Below are positions 19,478-28,490 of a stretch of 64,000 bases of DNA, one piece after another. This stretch comes from CAVZOY01 sp963777095 (GTDB lineage: Bacteria; Actinomycetota; Actinomycetes; Mycobacteriales; Geodermatophilaceae): NCBI GenBank assembly GCA_963777095.1, contig CAVZOY010000006.1:620001-684000 (forward strand), in the 5' to 3' direction. Every line of letters begins with the position of its first letter. Positions within the stretch are counted from its first letter, which is position 1. Both the position numbers and the translations under genes were made by a program. The notes beneath the pieces were generated by a model. The model saw only the letters and a list, made by a program, of their open reading frames with translations. It searched no databases and had not been told where the DNA came from.

Positions 19478-20087
19478 GGATGTCCGGGCGGCTGCACCTC
19501 GGCGACGCCGATGAGGGCGTCGCGGCGCACGAGCGCGGCCAGGTCGTCCTCGCCCAGGCCGTCGGTGCCCGCCGGACGGCGGGGCAGCACCATGTACCGC
19601 ACGTGCGAGGTGCTGTCCCAGACGGTGATCCCGCGCTCGGCCGGCACGGAGAGGCCGAACTCGGCCAGCACGCCGCGTGGGTCCCGGACGACGCGCGAGC
19701 GGTAGGCGGCGGTCTTGTACCAGGACGGCGGGGTGCCCAGCAGCCGCAGCGGATAGCAGGAGCACAGCGTGCAGACGATGACGTTGTGCATCGCCTCGGT
19801 GTTCTCGACGACGCGCAGGTCCACGTCGCCGTGGCCGGCCGGGCCGACGGGCATGCCCATCGACGCGGCCGCCGCGCCGCCGTCGGCCAGCAGCGCCTGC
19901 CGGAAGCCGTCGTCGAGCCACGCCCGGGCGACCAGGCGCGCTCCGTTGAGCGGCATCGCGCGGGCGATGAACCCGTCGATCACGCGGGTCGAGCTCGCCG
20001 GGCTGCAGCACGCCCTTCTCCTCGAGCAGCCGCTCGAGCACCGCGACCCGTCGGTTGATCCGCTCGTTCGTCGGCGTCGGCGCTCAC
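19474..20087 (-). CDS. Nitrile hydratase alpha / thiocyanate hydrolase gamma-like metal subunit (two frame breaks)
   Basis: GTG with GGAGG upstream. The metal-binding claw VCTLCSCYPL is diagnostic: two cysteines that become sulfenic/sulfinic acid, with Thr suggesting the cobalt rather than the iron form. SWYKTAAYRSRVVRDP and VRYMVLPRRPAGT also match the family. It hydrates a nitrile, isocyanide-like or thiocyanate carbon at a non-corrin Co(III) centre. One-base insertions near 20062 and 19990 split the N-terminus, which otherwise reads RINRRVAVLERLLEEKGVL then RVIDGFIARAMPLNG. Beta-type partners precede it; no obvious metallochaperone gene is nearby. Confidence 0.82.
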
Positions 20088-20330
20088 GGAGACCTCCTCG
20101 AGGTTGCTCAGCCACAGGTCGGCGTGCAGGTAGGAGCCCGCACCCGTCGCGCCGAAGACCCGCTCGGCGTCGAAGCGCACCGTCAGCACCGGCTCCGGCT
20201 CGCGGAACACCTCGCCGGCGCCGTGGCCCACGGGCAGCGGCTTCTCGCCGCACTCCGCCACGACCACGCCGACCTGCCCCCGCAGGTAGCCCGGGACCCG
20301 GCGGAACTCGTCCGGGTCGTCGGCGGTCAC
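20088..20330 (-). CDS. Nitrile hydratase beta-type subunit, C-terminal half as a separate polypeptide
   Basis: Starts at a GTG overlapping the stop of the preceding half (GTGA). About 80 residues: GYLRGQVGVVVAECG, EPVLTVRFDAERVFG and a terminal LHADLWLSNLEE match the SH3-like barrel at the end of nitrile hydratase beta. Carrying the two beta halves on separate genes before the alpha-type gene is the arrangement of thiocyanate hydrolase (scnB-scnA-scnC) and of three-subunit nitrile hydratases. The frame has no stop before the alpha start, so the end is placed just ahead of that GTG; a fusion to alpha, or a base error, cannot be excluded. Confidence 0.68.
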
Positions 20331-20702
20331 TCGTACGTCGTCCCCCACTGCTGGGCGGCGCCGCTCTCCTCGTCCCACGTCCGGTGCCCCTCCGTCGCCT
20401 GCGCCTCCACGGCCGCGACCGCCGCGTCCAGCTCGCCGGGCGCCAGCACGCCGTCCTCGACCAGCAGGATCTCCAGCCGGGTCAGCCAGCGCTCGTAGTA
20501 GCCCTGCTCCATCTGCACCCGCGCGGGCAACTGCTCGCCCAGGTCGCGCTTCTCGTCCGTGTCGTGCCCGAACCGCGGGGGCAGCACGTTGTTCATCGCC
20601 CACACGCGGGCCTGCCACACCCAGTCGAAGGGCCGGTAGTCGTCGGACGGTGTCGACGGGTCCGAAGCCCTGCACGCCGCCGACGTTGGAGAAGCGGGGC
20701 AT
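20327..20702 (-). CDS. Nitrile hydratase beta-type subunit, N-terminal half (frame break near 20650)
   Basis: ATG 20702. MPRFSNVGGVQGFGPVDT matches the beta N-terminus. After a one-base insertion near 20650 the frame reads DDYRPFDWVWQARVWAMNN, then PARVQMEQGYYERWLTRLE, the helical part of the beta subunit. It ends at a TGA overlapping the start of the C-terminal half. In thiocyanate hydrolase this half is ScnB. It is structural and shapes the active-site pocket and dimer. It follows the SDR gene by 13 bases and belongs to the operator-d operon. Confidence 0.74.
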
Positions 20703-20715
20703 CAGTTCCCCGCCC

Positions 20716-21483
20716 TCAGTCCATGGGCCCGTGCAGGACCCCGCCGTCCACGAGCAGGTCGGTGGCGTCGATGAAGCTCGACTCCTCCGAGGCCAGGAAG
20801 AGCACCGCGTTCGCGATGTCCTCCGGCTGCCCGCCGCGGCCGACGAGGTTCTTGCGCTTGCGGTCCTCCGGCTCGACGTCCTGACCGACCGGTGAGCCCA
20901 CCTTGTTCGGCGTCACCGAGTTGGCCCGGATGCCGTACGGGGCCAGCTGAGCGGCGAACGACCGGGTCAGGTTGATGACGGCGGCCTTCGCGGCCGGGTA
21001 GGCGGTCGCGTTCGGCCGGGCCCGGTACCCCGACGTCGATCCGATGTTGATGATCGAGCCGCCGCGGCCCGTCTCGACGATCCGCTTGCCGACGTACTTG
21101 GTGCACAGGAAGACGCTGGTCAGCGTCACCTTCAGCACCCGGTCCCACTCGTCCTCGTCGAGGTCGAGCACGGTGGCGCCGCGGTCGGTGATGGCCACGT
21201 TGTTGACCAGGATGTCCACGCCGCCGAAGTCCACGGCGACCGCGGCGGCCATGTCCTGCACGGACGCGGACTCCGACACGTCGCACACGAAGGCGACGGC
21301 CGCGCCGGGCGCCTCCTGCTCGACCAGGTCGACCGTGCGCTGCGCGCGGTCCTTGTCGAGGTCGACGACCGCGACCTTCGCGCCCTCGCGGGCGAAGGTC
21401 AGCGCGATGGCCTCCCCGACGTTGCGGCCGCCGCCGGTGACGACGGCGACCTTGCCGGCGAGCCTGCCCTCGGAGTGGGTCAT
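20716..21483 (-). CDS. Short-chain dehydrogenase/reductase
   Basis: Intact, 255 residues; ATG overlaps the hyuB stop (ATGA). Motifs: TGGGRNVGE (an Asn where the usual TGxxxGIG has Gly-Ile), DLDKDRA, DILVNNVAI, catalytic IGSTSGY and YPAAK. It is therefore a classical NAD(P)-dependent SDR with the order Ser-Tyr-Lys intact. It sits between hyuB and the nitrile-hydratase-like subunits, so its substrate is likely a pathway intermediate. Different in sequence from the SDR at 16.4 kb. Confidence 0.9.
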   Translation of the reverse strand: MTHSEGRLAGKVAVVTGGGRNVGEAIALTFAREGAKVAVVDLDKDRAQRTVDLVEQEAPGAAVAFVCDVSESASVQDMAAAVAVDFGGVDILVNNVAITDRGATVLDLDEDEWDRVLKVTLTSVFLCTKYVGKRIVETGRGGSIINIGSTSGYRARPNATAYPAAKAAVINLTRSFAAQLAPYGIRANSVTPNKVGSPVGQDVEPEDRKRKNLVGRGGQPEDIANAVLFLASEESSFIDATDLLVDGGVLHGPMD

Positions 21484-23286
21484 TCGGCGATCACTTCCTG
21501 TGCGAGGGCCGGCACCCGGGAATCGCGAGCCGGCGCGTCCTGGAACTTCTGGTAGCGGAGCTTCTCGGTGGCCGCGCGGTCCAGCGCGACCGTGCCCTTC
21601 TCGTCGCGCGTGACGACGACGCCGTAGTCCTCCCGGGCCGCCGCCTCGCTCACGTACCCGGAGGCGACATCGGCGACGACCGCCTCGGCGTCCCGCTCCA
21701 GCGGGTTGCCGTACCCGCCGCCACCCGGCGTCTCCAGCCGGAAGGTGTCCCCCGGCCTCAGCGGCAGGTCCGAGTACCGCGAGGGCAGCACCCGCTCCCC
21801 CGGCCTCCCCGGGTTGACCGTCAGCCGGCCGATCCGGCCCTGGTGGCCGCCGTCGACACCGAGCGGGGCGACCTTGTGGCGGGTGGAGCGCAGCGAGAAC
21901 CGGGCCGGCTCGACGACCTCGTACTCGCGCAGGATGCCCAGGCCGCCGCGGAACCGGCCGGCGCCGCCGGAGTCGGGGATGAGTTCGAGCCGCTTCACGC
22001 GGGCGGTGTACTCGCTCTCGACGATCTCGATCGGCGCGATCTTGCCGTTGGTGTGGTTCACCGACGACCCCGAGACGCCGTCCCGGTCCTTCAGCGCACC
22101 GGTGCCGCCGCCGAAGATCTCGTACTGCACGTACTTCTTCGTGCCGGGCTCGCGACCGCCGCTCATCACGAACGACCGGCTGGCGCAGCCGTCGGCCCGG
22201 CCGCGGCCGGGCACGATCGCGCTCATCGCGTCGAACACCGCGTCGACGACCGCGTGCACGGTCGGGTTGTAGGTGTTCACCGCCGCCGGGAAGTGCGGGT
22301 CGACGACGCTGCCCGGGCGGGTCCTGATGTCCATGGCGTCGAGCAGGCCCGAGTTGACGTACGTGTCGGGGCCGAGCAGCGAGATGACCACGTAGGCGCA
22401 GGCCGCGCGCAGCAGCGGCGGCCGGATGTTGGCCGGGCCGCGGGTCTGGTCGTCGCTCTCGGTGAAGTCGAACTCGATCCGGTCGCCGGTCTTGCGCACC
22501 GTCACGTGCAGCCGGAAGGAGTGCTCGAGGTCGATGCCGTCGTCGTCGACGAACCGCTCGGCCTCGGCCACCGTGTCGGGCCAGCTGCGCAGCGCGTCGC
22601 GCACCCGCTGCTCGGAGACGGTCAGCACGTCCTCGAAGTAGCCCCGCAGCTCGGCCAGGCCGTGCTTCTCGGCGATCTCCTGCAGCCGGCGCTCGCCCAC
22701 CCGGACCGAGCCGAGCTGGCCGCGGGTGTCGCCGAGCACGACCTCCGGGGTGCGGCTGTTGGCGGCGATGATCCGCTCGATGTCGCGGTTGGTCTCGCCG
22801 TCGCGCTGGTAGCGGACGGCGGGCAGGTGGATGCCCTCGTTGTAGATCTCGGTGGCCGACGCCGAGCAGCTGCCCGGCACCGGGCCGCCGATGTCGCCCT
22901 TGTGCGCCATCGAGGCGGCGAACCCGAGCAGCTCGCCCGTCGACGAACACCGGGCAGATGACGAAGAAGTCCGGCGCGTGCGGGCTGCCGCCCTCGTAGG
23001 TGTGGTTGATCAGGTAGGCGTCACCCTCGCGCAGGTCGTCGCCGAAGTCGCGGAGGACGGCGGCCGTGCAGGCCGGGAACGCACCGATGTGCAGCGGGAG
23101 GACGACGTGCTGCGCGACCACGCGGCCCTGCGGGTCGAGGAACGCGCACGAGGCGTCCTGCGACTCGCGGATGATCGTGGAGAACCCGGTGCGGAACAGC
23201 GAGAACTGCATCTCCTGCACGACGCCCGACAGGCGGGCGCGCAGCACCTGGAAGGTGACGGGGGCCACATTCATGCGATGGCTCAT
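21480..23286 (-). CDS. hyuB: Hydantoinase B / 5-oxoprolinase beta-type subunit (frame break near 22942)
   Basis: ATG overlaps the hyuA stop. About 600 residues. N-terminal QEMQFSLFRTGFSTIIRESQDAS and HIGAFPACTAAVL are HyuB/AcxA hallmarks. NSRTPEVVLGDTRGQLG, GPANIRPPLLRAACAYV and the C-terminal ETPGGGGYGNPLERD confirm the family. With HyuA it performs ATP-driven opening of cyclic amides (N-methylhydantoin, 5-oxoproline) or ketone carboxylation (acetone, acetophenone carboxylases). A one-base insertion near 22942 separates CPVFVD from GELLGFAASMAHKGD. Which reaction applies cannot be decided from sequence. Confidence 0.9.
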
Positions 23287-25364
23287 CGGGCTTCCTTGTC
23301 CTTCTTCGGGGCCGGCGAGATGCGCAGGTTGCGCCAGCGGTCGACCTCGACCGGCTGGCCGGGGAGCACGACCACGGTGGTGTCCTCCTGGTCGACGATC
23401 GCGGGGCCGGTGAAGGTGACGCCGACGTCGAGCAGTTCACGGGCGTAGATCGGGGTGTCGACCGTCGCGTCGCCGAAGCGGACGGGGCGGGTGTCCACCT
23501 GGGCGTCGGCGAGCGGGCGGCCGACCGGCTCGTGCTCGAGCAGCGTGACCTCGGGCACCAGGCCGCGACCGGTGACCCGGTAGGACACGATCTCGACCGA
23601 CTCCTCGGGCGCGGCGTGGCCGAACCGGTCGAGGTGCTCGGCGTCGAACGCCTTGCGCATGGTGGCGGTGTCGCCGTGCTCCAGCGCGCTGCGGGAGACC
23701 TTGACCGGCACCTCGTAGCCCTGGCCGCGGTAGCGCATGTCGAGCGTGTAGTCGATCTCGATCGACCCGTCGGCGAAGCCCTCCTCCGACAGGTCCGCGC
23801 GGGCGGCGGCGACGAGGCCGTCGACGATCGCGAGCATGTCGGGGCCGGTGAGCTCGTCGAGCGGGTCCAGCCGCGAGCGCACGTAGTCGTGCTGGACGTC
23901 GGCCATCATCAGACCGAGCGCCGAGAGCACGCCCGGGTGCGCCGGGATCAGCGCCCCGGCCATGTGCAGGTCCTCCATCATCGCGGCGGTGTGCACGGGG
24001 CCCGCGCCGCCGAAGCCGACGAGGGTGAAGTCGCGCAGGTCGTAGCCGCGCATCGTGGAGATGCCCTTGATGGCCTCTTCCATCTGGATGTTGACGATGT
24101 CGACGATGCCCTTGGCCGCGTCCATCGGGTCCATGCCGAGCGGGTCGGCGACGTGCTGCCGAACGGCCTCGGTCGCCGCGCCGGTGTCCAGTGCCAGCGA
24201 GCCGCCGAGGCGGGACCGCGCCGAGAGGTAGCCGAGCACCAGGTTGGCGTCGGTGACCGTCGGGCGGGTGCCGCCGCGGCCGTAGCAGGCGGGGCCGGGC
24301 ACCGAGCCGGCGCTGTCCGGGCCGACCTTGAGCACGCCCTGCGCGTCGACGCCCGCGAGGGTGCCGCCCCCGGCGCTGACCGTGTCGATGTCGAGGCTGG
24401 GCAGCGCTACCTGGCGGCCGGCGATCAGTCCGCCGTTGGTCAGCCGCGGTGCACCGCCCTCGATCAGGGCGACGTCGCAGGACGTGCCGCCCATGTCGAA
24501 GGTGATGATGTTGTTGACGCCGCACATGCGCGAGAGGCGCGCACCGGCCGTCACGCCACCGGCCGGGCCGGACAGCAGCGTGGCCGCCGCCTTCTGCGCG
24601 GCCTTGTCGAACGTCGCCGTCCCCCCGTTGGACTGCATGACGTAGGCCTGGGCGGTGGTGACGCCGACGTCGACCAGCCGGGTGCGCAGGTTGTGCAGGT
24701 AGCGCTCGAGGATCGGCTGCAGGTAGGCGTTGATGACCGTCGTGGACAGCCGGGCGTACTCGCGGATCTGCGGCAGCACGTCGGACGACAGCGAGACGAC
24801 CGTGCCGGGGAGCTCCTCCTGCACGATCTCGCGCACCCGCTGCTCGTGGGCCGGGTAGAGGTAGCTGAAGAGCAGGCAGACGGCGATGGACTCGATGTCC
24901 TCGCCCGCGAGCTCGCGCAGCGTGGTGCGCAGGGCGTCCTCGTCGAGCGGCTGCAGCACCTCGCCGCGGTAGTCCACCCGCTCGCGCGCCTCGCCGGTGC
25001 GGCTCTGCGGCGCGAGCAGCGCGGGCTTCGCGTAGTTGAGATCGAACAGCGCCGGACCGTGCGGCCGGGACTGCTCCATGACCTCGTAGATGCCGCGGAA
25101 GCCCTCGGTGACCAGCAGGCCGGTGCGCACGCCCTTCTCCTCGAGCAGCGCGTTCGTGCCCACCGTGGTGCCGTGGCAGAAGTAGGTCACGCCCTCGGCG
25201 TCGGGCTGGTCGAGGAGGTGCTCGACGCCCTCCATGATCGCGACCGAGGGATCGTGCGGCGTGGAGAGCCGCTTCGCGATCGAGAGCTCGCCGGTGTCCT
25301 CCCGCAGGAAGACGAAGTCGGTGAAGGTTCCGCCGGTGTCGACGGCGACCCGGTACTGCGGCAT
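23283..25364 (-). CDS. hyuA: Hydantoinase A / 5-oxoprolinase alpha-type ATPase subunit
   Basis: Intact, 693 residues. N-terminal VAVDTGGTFTDFVF is the phosphate-binding loop of the ASKHA ATPase fold. FCHGTTVGTNALLE, YVMQSNGGTATFDKA, LSGPAGGVTAGA, ITFDMGGTSCDVALI and LVGFGGAGPVHTA are all in family order. HyuA activates the substrate carbonyl with ATP and works with HyuB. It lies in the operon HIBADH-hyuA-hyuB-SDR-NHase-like, led by operator d, with four-base overlaps to its downstream partner. No frame break. Confidence 0.94.
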   Translation of the reverse strand: MPQYRVAVDTGGTFTDFVFLREDTGELSIAKRLSTPHDPSVAIMEGVEHLLDQPDAEGVTYFCHGTTVGTNALLEEKGVRTGLLVTEGFRGIYEVMEQSRPHGPALFDLNYAKPALLAPQSRTGEARERVDYRGEVLQPLDEDALRTTLRELAGEDIESIAVCLLFSYLYPAHEQRVREIVQEELPGTVVSLSSDVLPQIREYARLSTTVINAYLQPILERYLHNLRTRLVDVGVTTAQAYVMQSNGGTATFDKAAQKAAATLLSGPAGGVTAGARLSRMCGVNNIITFDMGGTSCDVALIEGGAPRLTNGGLIAGRQVALPSLDIDTVSAGGGTLAGVDAQGVLKVGPDSAGSVPGPACYGRGGTRPTVTDANLVLGYLSARSRLGGSLALDTGAATEAVRQHVADPLGMDPMDAAKGIVDIVNIQMEEAIKGISTMRGYDLRDFTLVGFGGAGPVHTAAMMEDLHMAGALIPAHPGVLSALGLMMADVQHDYVRSRLDPLDELTGPDMLAIVDGLVAAARADLSEEGFADGSIEIDYTLDMRYRGQGYEVPVKVSRSALEHGDTATMRKAFDAEHLDRFGHAAPEESVEIVSYRVTGRGLVPEVTLLEHEPVGRPLADAQVDTRPVRFGDATVDTPIYARELLDVGVTFTGPAIVDQEDTTVVVLPGQPVEVDRWRNLRISPAPKKDKEAR

Positions 25365-25388
25365 CTGTCTTGCTCCTCTGGGGGGCGG

Positions 25389-26237
25389 TCAGGCCTGCGG
25401 CGGCTGCTCGTCGCGAAGCAGCGCGGCGACGGAGTCGACGGTGATCGAGAGCATCGCCTCGCGGGCGGTGGCGGCGACGGGCAGCTCGATCGGGGGCTCG
25501 ACCGTCTGCGCCATCGCGAAGGCGTTGGCCAGGTCCTTCTTGTGCCAGGTGAAGCGCATCTGCTCGATCTCGCGCAGCGTGCGGCTGTCGGTGGGGCCGT
25601 CCTTGAGCGCCTCGCGCAGCTTCGTCGGCGCGACGCCGAGCCGCTGGCCGAAGAGCAGCGCCTCGTTGATCGCCGAGATCTGCGCCCAGTGCACGAGGTT
25701 GTTGACCGTCTTGCCGACCTGGCCGGCGCCCAGCGCACCGAGGTGGTGGACCGACCCGCACCAGGGGTCGAGCAGCGGGCGGATGCGGTCGAGCACCGCC
25801 TCGTCGCCGCCGACGAGCAGGTTGATCTGGCCGGCCTCGGCGCCCCGCACGCCGCCGGTGAGCGCCGCGTCGAGGACGTCGACGCCCTTCTCCCGGCCGG
25901 CCGCCGCGACGGCGTCGCAGGTCTCCGGCAGTGCGCTGGAGCAGATCGCGAGCACCGAGCCGGGACGGGCGCCGGCGAGCAGACCGTCCTCGCCCAGGCA
26001 GACCGTGCGGACGTCGTCGTCCGAGGGGACGAAGACGAACACGACCGTGGACTTCTCGGCCAGCTCCCGCAGGGACGACGTGGTCGTCGCCCCCTTCTTC
26101 TCGATCGCGTCCAGCGCGGCCGCGTCGAGGTCGTAGGCGAAGGTCGCGAACGGCGAGGCGGCGAGGTACTCGGCGGCAGGCCGGCCCATCGCCCCCAGCC
26201 CTACGACTCCGGCGGTGGGTGTCCCGGCATCGGTCAC
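25389..26237 (-). CDS. NAD(P)-dependent beta-hydroxyacid dehydrogenase (3-hydroxyisobutyrate dehydrogenase-like)
   Basis: 282 residues, intact. N-terminal GVVGLGAMGRP is the Rossmann motif. DAALTGGVRGAEAGQINLLVGG is the substrate-binding region, and GQVGKTVNNLVHWAQ contains the catalytic Lys of the 6-phosphogluconate/3-hydroxyisobutyrate dehydrogenase family. It oxidises a beta-hydroxy acid, or reduces a tartronate-semialdehyde-like compound. It is the first gene after operator d, about 80 bases downstream, and 24 bases ahead of hyuA. Confidence 0.88.
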   Translation of the reverse strand: MTDAGTPTAGVVGLGAMGRPAAEYLAASPFATFAYDLDAAALDAIEKKGATTTSSLRELAEKSTVVFVFVPSDDDVRTVCLGEDGLLAGARPGSVLAICSSALPETCDAVAAAGREKGVDVLDAALTGGVRGAEAGQINLLVGGDEAVLDRIRPLLDPWCGSVHHLGALGAGQVGKTVNNLVHWAQISAINEALLFGQRLGVAPTKLREALKDGPTDSRTLREIEQMRFTWHKKDLANAFAMAQTVEPPIELPVAATAREAMLSITVDSVAALLRDEQPPQA

Positions 26238-26315
26238 GGAGGCCTCCTGTGGCTCTCGGGTCCCCGACCGGCCGTCGTCGGGGGTACGGGGAATCGTGAG
26301 CCAGGCTACATAGTG

Positions 26316-26329
26316 TTTGGTCTTACCAA
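26316..26329 (-). promoter_or_regulatory. GntR/FadR-type operator, site d
   Basis: The palindrome TGGTCTTACCA (26318-26328) sits 81 bases upstream of the hydroxyacid dehydrogenase start. On the minus strand a -10-like TATGTA follows, so the operator would lie between -35 and -10. The next gene upstream (bicupin) ends at 26337. This makes it the likely control point of the hydroxyacid dehydrogenase-hyuAB-nitrile-hydratase-like operon. Confidence 0.7.
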
Positions 26330-26336
26330 CAGACCC

Positions 26337-27372
26337 TTAGTCCACGACGCCTGCGGGCTCCGGCGCGCCGAGGTCGCCGGCCTCGTACTCCGGGGCCGCC
26401 TCGAGGAAGTGGACCCGGTCGTAGCCGAGGTGCTTGAACAGCCGGTTCTGCGCCGAGAGCAGGAACAGGGGGGTGCCGTCGGCGGCGAAGTGCTGGACGA
26501 CGGTGTTCTGCGGGACGTACAGGGTGTCGCCCTTGCGGATCTCGTGCCTGGTCGGCTCGGTGGCGATCCGCGCGAAGTACTTCTCCGCGATCTCCGCCTG
26601 GACCTCCCAGTGCAGCGAGTAGCCCTCACCCTCGACGACGTAGATGATCTCGTCGGCCATCTTCCAGTGCTTGCCCGAACGGCTCCCGGCAGGGATGTCG
26701 AGCTCGAAGACGTCGGCGCTGAACTGGCGGACGTCGGGCCGCTCGGGCCCGGACAGCACGCGCACCCTGCCGAGCGGCGTGGTCTCCCATGCGGCGTCGT
26801 CCTTGCCCACGACCTTCTTCAGGCGCGGTGACGCCCGGGGTCCAGATCCGGGACCAGTCCTCCCGCTCGCCGTACCGGTCGTCGTCGAACTCCTTGCGGC
26901 TGCCCTGCTGCACCAGCCCGGCGAACAGCCAGGTCGCCTTGGCCTTGATGACCAGGGTCAGCGCCGGCTCGTCGTAGGGGTTGAAGTGCTGGTGCACCGA
27001 GTCGGTGTGCACCAGCACCAGGTCGCCCTTGGTCCAGTCGTAGCGGACGTCGTCGTGGATCTCGTAGCCGGCACCCTCGAGGATGTAGAACGGCGCCTCG
27101 TTCTGGTGCCCGTGGCCCTTGGCGGCGCCCCGGGCAGGCAGCTCGACCAGATGCACCTGCAGCGTCTGGGTCCAGAACGGGTCGTCGGCCGGGCCCACGC
27201 GCCACCAGGCGTCCTGGCCCTCGGTGTAGCCCTTCTTGCCCTTGATCGAGACGTCGTCCTTGGGACTGCGCACCCGCGGGGCCGCCAGCTGGCGGCGGCG
27301 GAACTCGTCGAGGCCGTAGGTCTGCGAGATCATCTCGCGGACGAAGACGCGGCTCTCTCCTGGGTCGGACAT
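26337..27372 (-). CDS. Bicupin protein (frame break near 26822)
   Basis: ATG 27372 (MSDPGESRVFVREM); an ATG nine bases earlier is an alternative. About 344 residues with two cupin barrels. The first has GHGHQNEAPFYILEGAGYEIHD and SVHQHFN, supplying HxH, E and H ligands. The second has GKHWKMADEIIYVVEGEGYSL and TVVQHFA, with a partly altered metal set. A one-base insertion near 26822 separates TPGVTAP from LKKVVGKDD. Last gene of the operator-e unit. Probably a non-haem metal dioxygenase or isomerase, or a regulatory cupin. Confidence 0.76.
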
Positions 27373-27388
27373 GCTCGGCACTCCTCTC

Positions 27389-27912
27389 TCAGTCGCGGCG
27401 CAGCGTGGTGTCGACGTCGGGCTTCGGCGGTTCCTCGCCCTCGGCCAGCACGTGGAAACCGCACCCGCGGTCGACGCCCAGCGCCTGGATGAGGTCGGGC
27501 TCGGTGAGCACGAGCCGGGCCGGCTCGTCCTCGTCGAGGTTGACGTGCTGGATCGTGATGCCGTCGGTGCGCACCGGGAAGTTGAGGACGTCGCCGGCGG
27601 CCCAGTCGTGCCGCTCGTCGTCGACGAGCGTGTACCCGCGGCCGACCCAGACGTAGCCGACCGTGCCGCCCTGGTAGTGCAGCCGGCCGCTCTTGCCGCC
27701 CGGCGGGATCTCCTGCACCCAGAACAGCAGCGAGCTCAGGCTGTTCTCGGTCATGTCCGGGTGCATGTACCACTTCTGCCGGCCGAGCTCGTTGTCCTCC
27801 CACGGGAGGTCGCGGCCACGGACGACGGACTGCCCGGCGGAGTACCGCGCCCGCTGCTCGTCCCGCAGGTCGATCAGCCGGCCGAGCCGGTTCGGGAGGT
27901 CTGGTCGGTCAT
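27389..27912 (-). CDS. Cupin-domain protein (frame break near the 5' end)
   Basis: Clear cupin from residue about 45 onward: SGRLHYQGGTVGYVWVGRGY, DDERHDWAAGD and ITIQHVNLDED. The start is unsure. An ATG at 27912 with a following frame change near 27895 would join MTD to LPNRLGRLIDLRDEQRAR, which is coherent and typical of a cupin helix. Alternatively translation begins at the in-frame ATG 27766 and the barrel lacks its helical arm. This break is not a simple +1, unlike nearly all others in the window. Lies between the other two cupin genes. Confidence 0.65.
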
Positions 27913-27914
27913 GG

Positions 27915-28490
27915 TCACTCCCCCGCCCGGAACGCCTGCGCGGCGTTCTGCCGCTTGGCGATGTAGGCCTCGTACAGCGGCGACGACTCGATCTGGATGA
28001 TCTCGCACCCTCCGTGGTCGAAGAACGGCCAGTAGATGAAGGCGATCCACTCCGCCGGCTGCTCGGGATCGGTGTTGAAGTGCTGGTGCTCGATGCCGCC
28101 GGGCGTCATGGGCAGCAGCAGCAGGTCGCCGGCCTCCCAGTCGTGCCGCTCGCCGTCGTAGACCGAGTAGCCCTTGCCGGCGAGGATGAAGATCACCAGG
28201 CCGCCCTGGTGGCGGTGCCGCCCGGATCGCTCCGGGAAGACCTGCCGGAAGACCTCCCAGCTCTGCAGACAGGTGTCCTGCAGATCGGGCTCCAGCGGCG
28301 AGAGGTAGCGCTTGGAGTTGGCCTGGCGGTGCATGTCCCACTGGCGCTCGCCGTCCCGGACGACGACCCGCCCGTTGCGCATGCGGTCGTGGACCTGGAA
28401 CGAGTGCTCGTAGATCTTCGGCTCGTAGAGCCGGGTGTCGCCCTCCTCGGGCTCCGGCTCGGCCGCTCGCCGTATGCGCTGGTCGGTCAT
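27915..28490 (-). CDS. Cupin-domain protein
   Basis: Intact, 191 residues; ATG overlaps the stop of the AAA ATPase gene (ATGA), so translation is coupled. The core has GRHRHQGGLVIFILAGKGYSV with the HxH metal motif, DGERHDWEAGD, and GGIEHQHFNTDPE. An N-terminal helical arm of about 80 residues precedes the barrel. C-terminal FIYWPFFDHGGCEIIQIE follows. A single-barrel cupin of the gentisate-dioxygenase-like superfamily; function unknown. Confidence 0.82.
   Translation of the reverse strand: MTDQRIRRAAEPEPEEGDTRLYEPKIYEHSFQVHDRMRNGRVVVRDGERQWDMHRQANSKRYLSPLEPDLQDTCLQSWEVFRQVFPERSGRHRHQGGLVIFILAGKGYSVYDGERHDWEAGDLLLLPMTPGGIEHQHFNTDPEQPAEWIAFIYWPFFDHGGCEIIQIESSPLYEAYIAKRQNAAQAFRAGE

Noticed and set aside
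20716..23286. An 856-codon frame joining the hyuB N-terminus to an SDR
   Set aside because: It reads the hyuB middle in the wrong frame after the base insertion near 22942. The true hyuB and SDR frames overlap by ATGA.
23532..26831. Long plus-strand frame of 1099 codons
   Set aside because: It is antisense to hyuA and the hydroxyacid dehydrogenase, with low-complexity Arg/Ala/Gly content and no family motif. Shadow frames are expected at this GC content.
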